A stretch of DNA of 64,000 nt, taken from the NCBI GenBank assembly GCA_025200525.1, contig CM045770.1, positions 122,737,429-122,801,428 of the forward strand, written 5' to 3'. A program made the translations under genes and the position numbers. This document shows, one piece after another, positions 47,326 through 57,268 of the stretch; position 1 is the stretch's first letter; the number at the start of each line of letters is the position of its first letter. Source of the stretch: Camellia lanceoleosa (lineage: Eukaryota > Streptophyta > Magnoliopsida > Ericales > Theaceae). The notes under the pieces are model-generated. The model saw only the letters and a list, made by a program, of their open reading frames with translations, was not told the origin of the DNA and ran no database searches.

Positions 47326-49421
47326 ATGATGGCGAAACATTTGAAATGCCTTCTTTCTGTAGATCGAGTCTCTGGTTTCCGTTGCCATTTTTCCATTCCT
47401 GATGACGTTGATCTGTCACTCTTGGCAAAGAGAAGAGTTGACATGGAGAGGACTGATGAGAGTATAATCGTCTTTCTTCTCTTGTCAATCGCTGAGGGCG
47501 GAGTCCTTCGCCATTGGGATTTAATCCCTTCTCAGCCAAACGTAAATTTTTACCAAATAATAATGTGAATTGTAGAACTAAATCGACACCTTAAGCTTAA
47601 CCTTGGAATCCTTGCTATTTGGCATTGTTATGCCTTGGCCAAATTCTCTAGCCGGTAGGGGCGCTACATCCTCATGGCCAAGGACACCGACCATTATTTG
47701 GTGACTATGCTTGCCAGCTCTGGCAAGCGTGTTGATGATGTCATAGTTGTTGTTCGTGGCAACTGGGAATTCGGCGAGGGTGAAGATTGCCTAGATCCAG
47801 TGCCCAGGCGAAGAGGCGAACCAGGTGGCCTTTTAACCCCCCACGAATATTTATTAAGTATTTACCTAGTTCAAATTTTGCGTATTTACCATTTTATTTG
47901 TGCAGGAAATGATTTGAAAAAGTTCTCGTCTCGGCTGACGATGCTATACTTGCACAGATCAGAACCGCACTCCAGTTCTTTAGCCATCCGAATCTCTAGA
48001 AGCAAGGGAGGGCGGTCCACATTCTTCTGAGATATGAGCTGACTTATGCTACTTTTTCGGCCGCAGATAACATTCCGATTCCGACGGGTGAACAGCACCT
48101 TACGGCGCTTATTTTTCCGAACTTCAAGAACCTTAGGCAGATTGGTCTTGAAGCTTTAGATTCAGAGCTAGCGGATGAACAAGCAGCCAAAGGAGTCGCT
48201 AAGCAGCCAAATCAACCCTCATTGGATAGATCTGACAGACTAGAGGAGGAGGTTAACGTGATACTAAATTTGGCTTTTGAAGAAGCCGGCCTCAATCCTC
48301 CATCCACTTCTGGCCAAGCGGACGTGTCCTTCGAAGATATTTTCACCGACTTAGGGGACCTACCCGGCTCATATCCTGACAATATGGTTGGTGAGTCGCT
48401 TACTCAAATGGCCAGGCGGAAAAATGCTGAGAGGATAGCTGCCTGTAGGAGAGCTGAAGTCAAGTGAACTGAACCTCCACCCCCTCCACCCGATGCTAGG
48501 GTAGAATCTTCTCCACCTGCTCCTGTTGAGGAGACGGTTCAGAATGATGTGGCCGAAACGGAGCTTGTTGTTGATCAACAGGAGGGCCAAGTGACGGAGC
48601 ACAGGGGGGAAAAACGTCCTGCCGAACACGAAGCCGATTATTCGAAAAACCTAGTGGATAAACGGCCACACATGGAAGAATCGGACCTAGTTGTGCCGTT
48701 TATAATACAACCAAGGATAAAGAACGTGTCGGTTGCTTCTGATGCATCGGCTATAAAAGACGCCTCTGTGGCCTTGAGCTTGGTCTCATCCATTTCTTTA
48801 CCGGTTGACAGAGTAACCTTTAGGGCAGAGCCCGATTTGCTGTCCATCGCATTAGCCACTCAATTGGCGATATTGGTACATGATCCTCGTTTATAATTTT
48901 GCAAGGCTAAATAAAAAAATGTTTTGTATCAGCTATTTTATTGATTCCTTGTTTTGTAGCCAGCGGGAAGGATAGCTGAGATTGGTTGTCGCCAACATGA
49001 CGTTATCGAACAGATCGACTTTCTTACAACCGAGGTAGAAAATGAAAAGGGCAAGGCAGCAGAGGCCTCTCTCAGAGCCGAGTCTGAGGCCATAAAAGTG
49101 GCAGAAGAAAGAGCGAGGGCTGATGCTGAAGCAGATAAGGCCAAGACTGCTGACCAATTGAGATTGGCTGCCAAGGAAAGGGCAAACGCAAGCAAAGAAG
49201 CGCTCAAATTGGCCAATGAGATGATTGACAAGCTGGAGGCCGATTTGGAGGAGTTGAAGAGGGCGATGGCAAACGCTGAATCTGAGATTTCCAAGTCATT
49301 CCAAGCTGGCAAGGATGCGGCCTTGGAGAACTATGTAGAGGAAGTGCCTAAGTTCGAGAATAAGGGGTTCAAACACGGCTGGCTCAAAGCCTTAGCCGCT
49401 GCTAACGTGGTATCGGAGTAG
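47326..49421 (+). pseudogene. Antisense spliced coiled-coil gene in the 3' region of element B
   Basis: Plus-strand gene, opposite to gag-pol. Exon 1 is 47326-47824 (ATG at 47326, starting MMAKHLKCLL; two stops, TGA about 47566 and TAG about 47656; last part VVVRGNWEFGEGED). Intron 47825-47905 is GT-AG, 81 bp. Exon 2 is 47906-48875, with stops near 47910, 47999 and 48465 and a one-base register mismatch to exon 1; it includes a PPPPP stretch near 48478. Intron 48876-48959 is GT-AG, 84 bp, phase 0. Exon 3, 48960-49421, is an uninterrupted Ala/Glu/Lys-rich coiled coil ending FKHGWLKALAAANVVSE. The N-terminal part resembles the plant 'putative gypsy type transposon' family (Transposase_28, PF04195) by its VVVRG-W-F block; that match is tentative. 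Function unknown. Confidence 0.65.
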
Positions 49422-49741
49422 CCGATTCCGTACGAGCAGGTAGACGTTGAGCCGTTGGAGTCTGACCTAGGGCCAAAGTTTTTTTCATTTTGTTTTGTGT
49501 CATGTGTATGTAGGTTTTGTTAGATTTGTTAGATTTTTGACTATTTATTTTTGTGAGAAGCTAATATAGGGTAGTTTTCATTTGTAAAATGACTTCTGTT
49601 TGTACTTAGTTTATGAATAAAAATTGCCTTTGCCTTTCTGCTTGATGCATGTGATTGTTAACGGCTAAGTAAGATGTAAAAACATGAAATGAGATGAATG
49701 GAACAAACTACTGAATTAATCCAGCGCTAAAATAACTGCAT
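49422..49741. other. Non-coding spacer after the antisense gene
   Basis: Probably the 3' UTR of the antisense gene (T-rich, 'gaataaaaattg' at 49615 could be a poly(A) signal on the + strand), leading into the tandem array. Confidence 0.4.
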
Positions 49742-51065
49742 AGCACTGTGACTTAGCCGAATAGAATAGTGAATAAGCCCTTGCCCCAACAAATTGATGA
49801 ACATGATCGCCGAACAACGACAGTTCAGGGATTGGCTGGGGCACATTAACATTTCGGCATATAGCTCTGATATTTAGGCCGAATAGATTAATGAATCTGC
49901 CTTTGCTCTAGCAAATTGATGAACAGGACCACTGAACAATAATAGTTCACGAATTGGGTGGGGCATAGTAACATTTCGACGCATGGCTCTGATATTTAGA
50001 CCGAATATATTAATAAATTTGTCCTTGCTCCAGCAAATTGATGAACAGGACCGCTGAACAACGGCAGTTTAGGGATTGGCTGGGGCACAGTAACATTTCA
50101 GCGCATAGCTCTAATATTTAGGCCGAATGGATTAATGAATCTACCCTTGCTTCAGCAAATTGATGAATAGGACCGTCGAACAACAGCAATTCACGGATTG
50201 GCTAGGGCACAGTAACATTTCGGCGCATGGCTCTGATATTTAGGCCGAATAGATTAATGAATCTGCCATTGCTCCAGCAAATTGATAAACAGGACCGCCG
50301 AACAGCGGCAGTTCAGGGATTGGCTGGGGCACAGTAACATTTCAGCGCATAGCTCTGATATTTAGGCCGAATAGATTAATGAATCTGCCCTTGCTCCAGC
50401 AAATTGATGAACAGGACCGTCGAACAACGGCAGTTCACGAATTGTCTGGGGCACAGTAACATTTCGGCGCATAGCTCTGATATTTAGGCCGAATAGATTA
50501 ATAAATCTGCCCTTGCTCCAGCAAATTGATGAACAGGACCACCGAACAACGACAGTTCAGGTATTGGCTGGGGCACAGTAACATTTCGGCGTATAGCTCT
50601 GATATTTAGGCTGAATAGATTAATGAATTTGTCCTTGCTCTAGCAAATTGATGAACAGGACCGCCGAACAATGACAGTTCACGAATTAGCTAGGGCACAG
50701 TAACATTTCGGCGCATAGCTCTGATATTTAGGTCGAATAGATTAATGAATGGGTAAACTACCAATAGGTCCTACTTGGGAGACTTATTACCCACTAGGTC
50801 CTACTTTGAGACTTATTACCCATTAAGTCCTATTTGATATAATTTATTAAGTGATAAAGACAAATTTTTTTATGAATAATTTTATAGTGATAAATTTATG
50901 TGATAAATTTATCACTCTCTTATTTTTATAGTGTTAAATTTATTAGTTAGGACCTGTAGGTAAATAAGTCTAGTGAATAGGACTAATTGGTAAGTACCCC
51001 TTAATGAATCTACCCTTGTTCTAGCAAATTAATAAACAAGACCACTGATCAACGTCAGTTCGTGG
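49742..51065. repeat. 122-bp tandem array inside element B
   Basis: The marker 'gctctgatattta' recurs at 49864, 49986, 50108, 50230, 50352, 50474, 50596 and 50718, exactly 122 bp apart each time; a more diverged first unit starts at 49742. Each unit holds 'gcaaattgatgaacaggacc' and 'ggctggggcacagtaacatt'. The last unit is split by a MITE (50751-51000) and resumes at 51001-51065. No length drift between units suggests recent, homogeneous amplification. Confidence 0.92.
50751..51000. mobile_element. Mutator-type MITE within the 122-bp array
   Basis: 250 bp with inverted ends GGGTAAACTACCAATAGGTC and the complement of an end reading GGGGTACTTACCAATTAGTC, about 40 bp imperfect. Perfect 9-bp target duplication TTAATGAAT at 50742-50750 and 51001-51009. 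No coding content. Confidence 0.85.
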
Positions 51066-51193
51066 CACAGAGCATTGAAGGGAACGCTACACCCGCGATT
51101 CATAAGAAGGGTGGGGGCTGCGTTCGTTTAGGGTCCATATTGGTGTCCAAATAGCATATCATAGGAGGGAGAAGAGTAGTGGGTTTGAACTAG

Positions 51194-52090
51194 ATGTCTA
51201 GAAGACTATTCTTCAACAGCAGAGGAGAGGGTAAGACACTGGCTGAACTAGATTCAACGATGAATCGAGGTGGTGAACCGTTGCGAACGGGAACTAAGAT
51301 GTCGAGGGAGCGTGAAAGGCGCCATTCTCCACGTCGTCAAAGCAGGTTACCTAGAAAGGAAAGGCAACAGTGGGGGAACTCCCCTCGCTTGCAAAGTGAG
51401 ACCAGTGGGGCACCAGGCCTAATGAGCTTTTCAGTCTTCGTGACGAACAAACCGATGATAGAGGTGGATTCGATTATCTGTGATCCAAACGTGGCAGTTG
51501 AATTCGCCCGACAGATTTTTTCCGTCGGAAGTCTAGCAGTCGATGGTTGGGTGACCTGATTTCGAAGTTTTTTGGGAGGGTGTCCATGGAGCGGTGAAAG
51601 GGCTATATACTTCATATGAAATCAGCATGCATTTCCGTGTCGCGCGACAGGAGATTGAGTAGAAAGATGAGCGCATTCGGAGCTTAGAGGCGCGCGTAGA
51701 GAGAGCAGAGCGAGAACTAAAATAGGCAAAAGCTGCCGGAAATGATTCGACAGGTCAAGGTAATCTGATTGTAGAGAAAAGAGTGACCCAACGGCTACTA
51801 AACCAGGCCATTGCCGACCGAGATATGGCAAGCATGTTCGCTAAAGAAACGATAAGGACGAAGGCCTATAATGATGGATTTTTTGATGGTTAGAAGATTG
51901 GTATAGAGAAGACGAAGGAAAAGTTGGCCGAGGAGGTCTGCCGATGCGAAAATCGTGGATTCAAGCACGGATGGACCAAGGCTCTATAGGCAACGGGGCA
52001 TTGATTCGGCGTCGCCTCTATATCAGAGTTATAATTTGCCCTTCACGACTTTTGAAGCCAAGAAGACTGACGACGAGGACGCTACCGAAT
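51194..52090 (+). pseudogene. Second, decayed antisense coiled-coil fragment
   Basis: Plus-strand frame 51194-51559 (Arg/Ser-rich start, RERERRHSPRRQSRLPRKER) followed, over stops and frame changes, by charged coiled-coil text (51650-51960: RIRSLEARVERAERELK, then EKLAEEVCRCENRGFKHGW). The GFKHGW.KAL end also ends the antisense gene at 49370-49400. This is therefore a diverged second copy of its 3' part, or the true end of a longer ancestral gene that the 122-bp array has split. Confidence 0.5.
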
Positions 52091-52329
52091 AATATATTTC
52101 TCTTCAATTTTTTTTTTTTTTAAATTTTTAACACATGTATTGAATGAAACAGATCAAAGATATGCATGACCTATTACAAATTTGATACGAATTATGTGTT
52201 TACGATCTATTGAATGAAACATCTTATTTTGAATGTCTTTATATTGTTTCAATTATTGTTCGTAAATTAAGTCACGATCATCGATTACTATTAACCACGT
52301 TTGCAGCGGCGGCTAACTGTGATGTCGAC

Positions 52330-53175
52330 GAAGCGCTCCGATTCTGGATGTTTATTTGGCCCAACCGTGACATACACTGAAGGGGCTCCGAATTCGGAGG
52401 CTTTTATTTTGGCCAATCATGTTATCCACGAAGGGTGCTCCGAATCTGGAGGCTTATTCGGTCCAAACGTGTCATTCACGGATGGGGCTCTGAATTCGAA
52501 GGCTTTTATTTTGGCCAATCGTGATATCCACGAAGGGCACTCCGAATTCGAAGGCTTATTTGGCCTAAACGTGTCATTCACGGATGGGGCTCCGAATTCA
52601 GAGGCTTTTATTTTGGCCAATCGTGTCATCCACAAAGGCGCCGAATCCGGAGGCTTATTCGGCCCAAACGTGTCATTCACGGATGGGGCTCCGAATTCGG
52701 AGGCTTTTATTTTGGCCAATTATGATATCCACGAAGGGCACTCCGAATCTGGAGGCTTATTCGGCCCAAACGTGTCATTCACAGATGGGGCTCCAAATTC
52801 GGAGGCTTTTATTTTGGTCAATTGTGTCATCCACGAAGGGCGCTCCGAATTCCGAGGCTTATTCTGCCCAAATGTGTCATTCACGAATGGGGCTCTGAAT
52901 TCGGAGGCTTTTATTTTGACCTATCGTGATATCCACGAAGGGCGCTCCGTATCCGAAGGCTTATTCAGCCCAAACATGTCATTCACAGATAGGGCTTCAA
53001 ATTTGTAGGCTTTTATTTTGGCCAATCGTGGTATCCACGAAGGGCGCTTCGAATCCGGAGACTTATTTGGCCAAATGTGTCATTCATGGATGGGGCTTCG
53101 AATTCGGAGGCTTTTATTTTTGCCAATCGTGGTATCCATGAAGGGCGCTCCGAATGCAAAGGCTTTTAATTTACC
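52330..53175. repeat. 102-bp dimeric tandem array inside element B
   Basis: The marker 'ggcttttattttgg' recurs at 52399, 52501, 52603, 52702, 52804, 52906, 53008 and 53109 (spacing 102, 102, 99, 102, 102, 102, 101). Each 102-bp unit is two related 51-bp halves: one reads 'gctccgaatccggaggctta', the other 'gctccgaattcggaggcttt'. Because the period divides by three, the + frame 52301-53008 stays open as 34-residue repeats (SGGLFGPNVSFTDGAPNSEA...). I regard that as a by-product of the period rather than a gene. Confidence 0.9.
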
Positions 53176-53279
53176 GAACTAAATTTCACATATCAAGGAA
53201 ATAAGAAGCCTTGCATTGTAAAAGTGAAAGTTGTACACGATGAACATTCAAAACAAGTTATCATGCCCCATAAGTCCAG

Positions 53280-54560
53280 TTAATGATAAAATTTACGCAA
53301 ATGCGTGGAATTCCAAGTATGTGGCAGACTTCTCCCAGATATGTCTTTGAGCTGATATGCCCCTGTGCCGGCGGTTGACTTAACTTGATAGGGGCCGTTC
53401 AAATTGAGACCTAGCTTTCCATCAGCGGGGCTCCTAGTAGCGGGAAGAACTTTCTTCAGGACCAATTCTCCGGGTATACAACATCGCAGCTGCACGCGTT
53501 GATTATATGATTTAGTGAGCTGCTGCTGATACCGGGCCATAGATGCGAGGGCATGGTCTCGGCGCTCCTTGATCAGAGTCAAATCCAATGCTAACATCAT
53601 GTCATTACGGCCCAAGTCGAAGACCTTCGTTTTCAGAGTGGGTAAGCCAATCTCCAGGGGGATAATTGCCTGGGTTCCAAAGCATAGGGCGAACGACGTT
53701 TCCCCAGTGGACTGCCTTGGTGTAGTACGATGAGCCCACAACACACTGGGGAACTCTTCGACCCACCTGCCTTTAGCTTTCTCCAACCGCTTCTTAATGC
53801 CGTCCAAAATGGCTTTGTTGGAGGCTTCAGCTTGACAATTGCTCTGTGGATAAGCTGGGGTGGAGAAATAGGGTCGAATACCATACGTGCTGTATAATTC
53901 TCGGTAGACGCCACAATTAAATTGGGTGCCATTGTCTGAAATGAGTGCTCTTGGAATGCCGAATCGTGTTATGATATTTTTCCATACAAAACGTCTAACA
54001 TCAGTATCTCGAATATGTGTTAGTGCTTCTGCTTCGACCCATTTTGTGAAGTAATCTGTCGCGAAAATCAAGAATTGCTTGTTCCTTGGGGCCCGTGGCA
54101 AGGGTCCGATGATATTAAGTCCCCATTGAGCGAACGGCCAAGGACTAGTGATAGAACTTAACTCCTCAGTAGGCAAATGAGTTAAAGGGGAAAACTTCTG
54201 GCACTGTTCACATTTCCTGATGTAACACTCGGCATCAGCACTCATGGTCAGCCAATAGTACCCCTGTGTTACAACTCGATGGGCCAAAGAACGCCCGCTA
54301 GAATGGGCGCCACAACTTCCTTCATGTATTTCAGTCAAGAGTTCCTCGACTTTATCCGGATGAACGTATTCTAGGTGTGGACCAGAAAGGGATTTTTTGT
54401 AGAGCTTTCCTTGCGGATCTAAGTAATATCGCAAGGCTTTGCTTCGTAGTTTGTGCGCTTCTTTCTTGTCCGTTAGGAGCTGTTCGAAAGATAGGAATGT
54501 AGTGATAGGGTCCATCCAACTTGGACCTGATTCTATGATATTGATTTGAATTGACTCCAA
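53280..54560 (-). CDS. Integrase of element B (open, catalytic Asp changed)
   Basis: Uninterrupted 426-residue frame. HHCC zinc module: H79, H86, C117, C120 (IHEGSCGAH; KCEQC). Catalytic core: the first Asp position reads Asn149 (WGLNIIGPL where the family has GIDIVGPL), while D209 (LISDNGTQF) and E245 (NCQAEASNK) are kept with the DD35E spacing. The C-terminal part 350-426 has the GPY-like NGPYQVKSTAGTGAYQL block. The frame starts at an internal Met, and the polyprotein would enter from upstream. Despite being open, the Asn at the metal-binding position predicts an inactive enzyme. Confidence 0.9.
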   Translation of the reverse strand: MESIQINIIESGPSWMDPITTFLSFEQLLTDKKEAHKLRSKALRYYLDPQGKLYKKSLSGPHLEYVHPDKVEELLTEIHEGSCGAHSSGRSLAHRVVTQGYYWLTMSADAECYIRKCEQCQKFSPLTHLPTEELSSITSPWPFAQWGLNIIGPLPRAPRNKQFLIFATDYFTKWVEAEALTHIRDTDVRRFVWKNIITRFGIPRALISDNGTQFNCGVYRELYSTYGIRPYFSTPAYPQSNCQAEASNKAILDGIKKRLEKAKGRWVEEFPSVLWAHRTTPRQSTGETSFALCFGTQAIIPLEIGLPTLKTKVFDLGRNDMMLALDLTLIKERRDHALASMARYQQQLTKSYNQRVQLRCCIPGELVLKKVLPATRSPADGKLGLNLNGPYQVKSTAGTGAYQLKDISGRSLPHTWNSTHLRKFYH

Positions 54561-54664
54561 AGGGGCAATGCTCGGCTCAGGGAGGAATCCTACTTCAATT
54601 GTCCATTTAATTTATGAGTTGATGGCAGAGGCTAGGCAAGCCAGGGCGTCGGCATGTGTGTTCT
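54561..54664 (-). pseudogene. Linker between second RNase H and integrase
   Basis: Minus-strand text after the second RNase H; a stop separates it from the integrase frame (TAA on the minus strand near 54610). Confidence 0.4.
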
Positions 54665-54991
54665 CTAGGTTATTTGATTCAACTCATGATGGTCGCATTT
54701 TGCCAGCAAAGAATTTATCATTTTGATGTAGGCTGCCATACGGTCATTTTTGGCTGCGTAGTCCCCCTTTAATTGGTTGTTGACTAGTTTTAAGTCACAG
54801 AAGATAAGCAGATGCCGAGAACCAAGGAGAAGTGCATTCCGTAAGCCAGTTAACAATGCTTTGTATTTGGCCTCATTGTTCGATGCTTCAAAGCCCAGTT
54901 TGACAGCCTGCTCGATTATTGTCCCGTCGAGAGCCATGATCACTACACCCAACCCACTGCCACGTTGGTTGGATGACCCGTCACAATACAA
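54665..54991 (-). CDS. Archaeal-type second RNase H (aRNH) of element B
   Basis: 108-residue open frame. The acidic set is seen at D4 (YCDGSSNQRGSGLG), E40 (ASNNEAKYKALLTGL) and D66 (IFCDLKLVNNQL). Tat-lineage elements carry this additional RNase H after the retroviral-type one, which itself often lacks catalytic residues. It is in the expected place between RNase H and integrase and looks intact in its key residues up to the stop at 54665. Confidence 0.85.
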   Translation of the reverse strand: MYCDGSSNQRGSGLGVVIMALDGTIIEQAVKLGFEASNNEAKYKALLTGLRNALLLGSRHLLIFCDLKLVNNQLKGDYAAKNDRMAAYIKMINSLLAKCDHHELNQIT

Positions 54992-54994
54992 CTG

Positions 54995-55444
54995 CTAAAT
55001 GTCCCCAACGTAAATTCTCCAGTTTGGCTTAGGTTGAATTTGATTAGACTTAAAGTCGGCGAGCACTTGGCCCTTGATTGAGGTTCTAGGTAGAAATTGG
55101 ATATCGTACTGGCCGAGTTCGAGAGCCCATTTTGAAATGCACCTTGATGCTTCCGCACTACAGAGCACTGACCGGAGGGGGTAGTCTGTTAGTACCCCAA
55201 TGGTATATCCTTGAAAGTAATGCATCAGTTTTCTTGCTGCCATGAGGAGAGCAAGGACGAGTTTTTCCAATGGAAGGTAACGTGTTTCGGCGTCAACCAT
55301 TGCTTTGCTCACATAATAAACTGGTTGTTGCTCCCCTAGTTTTTCCTTTAACAATACAGCGCTGACCGCCCAGTCGGAAACTACTAGATATAAAATGAGC
55401 GAATCACTTGCCGAAGGTGTTGCCGGATCTAATGCCAAAAGCAA
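54995..55444 (-). pseudogene. Retroviral-type RNase H / connection of element B
   Basis: 149-residue frame with YLVVSDWAVSAVLLKE, then PVYYVSKAMVDAETRYLPLEK (family consensus 'YYVS..L..AE.RY..LEK'), then LTDYPLRSVL and the 'KGQVLADF' end. No YxD start motif, as is usual for Tat elements. At its 5' end it joins the RT palm with a deletion of the thumb region. Confidence 0.8.
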
Positions 55445-56339
55445 ATTTGGAAGCGTTTAACTTCATTTTGTATTTGCGAAGAATGCCGAATGTCTCTTCC
55501 AGATCGACTATATGAGTTTGCTCTTCTTTGGACTTGACCACCATATTGTCGATGTATACTTTCATGGTACGGCCGAGTTACTCCTTGAACATGGCAATTA
55601 CTAGTCTTTGGTAGGTTGCCCCCGCATTCTTCAGCCCGAAAGGCATAACCTTATACCAATAGGTTTCTCTTGGGGTGAGGAATGCAGTTTTTTCTTGGTC
55701 CTTCGGATGCATGGCAATTTGATGGTAGCCTTTGTAGGGATCCAGGAAGCTCATACGTTGATGATGTGCCATTGCATCTATAAGTTGGTCTATTTTGGAG
55801 AGGGGAAAGCAATCCTTGGGACAAGCTTTGTTTAAGTCTGTGAAATCCACACAAACACGCCAAGTTCAATTTTTCTTCTTTACAACTATAGTATTTGACA
55901 ACCATGTAGGATAGGTCACTTCGTGGATTGCCCCGGCATCAAGTAACTGATCAACTTCTTCAACAACGATAGCAGTATGTTCCGCAACTGACCGCTGGCT
56001 TTTCTGAATAATTGGCTTACATTTGGGATCAACGTTTAAGCGGTGCTGGGACACGGATGGATCCAGCCCCGGCATCTCATATGGTGACCATGCAAATACA
56101 TCAAGGTTGTCGAGTAAGAAGGATATTAGCTCTGGTCTGTCGACTTTATTCAGGGAAGCGCCGACCTTGAATAACTTGTCAGGATTCCCGTCAATTTCAA
56201 CCTGATCCAGGGCTCCGGTTGCCTTTTCACTTAGGAGCCGCCTAACGTCGTCGAGGCTCTTCTGATCCGGCACCTCAATTAAATTCACTTCCAGCTCTAT
56301 TGGTGTCTTTACAACAAAAAGATAACATGCCTGCGTCAA
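55425..56339 (-). pseudogene. Reverse transcriptase of element B, broken
   Basis: The N-terminal part 56339-55866 includes FAWSPYEMPGLDPSVSQHRL and EVTYPTWLSNTIVVKKKN, then a stop. 55850-55578 gives VDFTDLNKACPKDCFPL-type text, FLDPYKGYHQIAMH and MPFGLKNAGATYQRL, then a stop (about 55576). The active site reads YIDN (minus strand, about 55545-55560), so the second Asp of YxDD is Asn. After NASKFAFG (about 55430) the frame passes straight into the RNase H region; the usual roughly 100-residue 'FLGF...' thumb segment is missing. Confidence 0.85.
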
Positions 56340-56342
56340 TTT

Positions 56343-56760
56343 CTAGGAACCTCGAATTTGCTCTATGCCGCGTTCAATCGGAAAGCGAAGTAGTTGATGA
56401 TAGGTGCTTGGCACGGCCTGCATGGTATGCAACCAAGTTCGTCCCATGATGAGATTATACGACGAAGGAAGCTTGACAACCAAAAATTCTACATCCACTG
56501 ATTGGGAGCCCGCCGGAATTGGTAGTGTCATTTTGCCCAAAGGATATTCTAGATTAGCGTTGAAGCCGAATAACGGGTAATCAGCGGAGACAGATCTGAC
56601 TTAGTGAAGCCGAGTTTAATGAAGGTCTTGTAGTACATTACTTCCGAAGTACTTTCCTGGTCAATGAGAACACGTTCAACGGTGAATCGGTTTACGCGTA
56701 ATTCAATGACTAAGGGATCAGTGTAGGGGAGCGTTACACCAACCAAATCAGCATCATCGA
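56343..56760 (-). pseudogene. Aspartic protease of element B
   Basis: Active-site region VERVLIDQESTSEVMYYKTF (about 56630-56690): Asp kept, but the D-[ST]-G type triad reads D-Q-E-S. A frame change near 56545 leads to 56540-56343 with the flap and C-terminal text LPSSYNLIMGRTWLHTM. Element C has D-stop-G-S-S at the same place, suggesting an ancestral D-Q-G-S-S. Confidence 0.7.
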
Positions 56761-57244
56761 AACTAATACTCGCAGCTTCATGGGGCCGTTTTGCTAGTGT
56801 GATTTGCTTTTGGGGGTTAGACTGCAGCTGAATTGTATGTACCACGGGTGCCGTCGGCAAGCTGTATATCATATGAATTACGTCGAGTAGAGGTGACTCC
56901 TGCCGTAAAGCTACTGTTTTTGTTGAATTGTTCTTTTGGACTTGTTGTATAAGCTGACTGTCTTGTACCAACTCCTCAAGGTGGTCCTTCAATGCATAAC
57001 AACTGTCGGTATCATGACTGTGGTCTTTGTGATATTCGCACTGCCTATCCCGTCTCATCGTGTCAGGAGGTCCCACTATCTTGGGTGGCTGTTTAAAGAA
57101 CGGAAGGTGTTGAACTTTAGACATAACTGTACTGATCGGCTCTGATAACTTTGTATATTTCTTGTCCGCACGCCTTATGTATCTGCTATCCACTTGAAGT
57201 TGTTTATTAGCTCGATGTGAACATTGGTCATTTGATCGGTGCAA
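56761..57244 (-). pseudogene. Gag C-terminal part with zinc-knuckle-like motif, element B
   Basis: The open frame that begins at 57244 has CEYHKDHSHDTDSCYALKDH (about 56990-57045), the C-x2-H...H-x4-C knuckle form usual in Tat gag. It continues without a break into the protease region. Confidence 0.75.
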
Positions 57245-57268
57245 ATCTCGTCTGTTGTCTCGTTTAGC

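Noticed and set aside
52301..53008. 235-codon open frame with 34-residue repeats as a host gene
   Set aside because: It is fully explained by the 102-bp tandem array with a period divisible by three; overlapping frames on both strands are also open, and there is no start context or domain.
49742..53175. CRISPR-like array
   Set aside because: Units are contiguous tandem repeats without unique spacers, in a plant genome.
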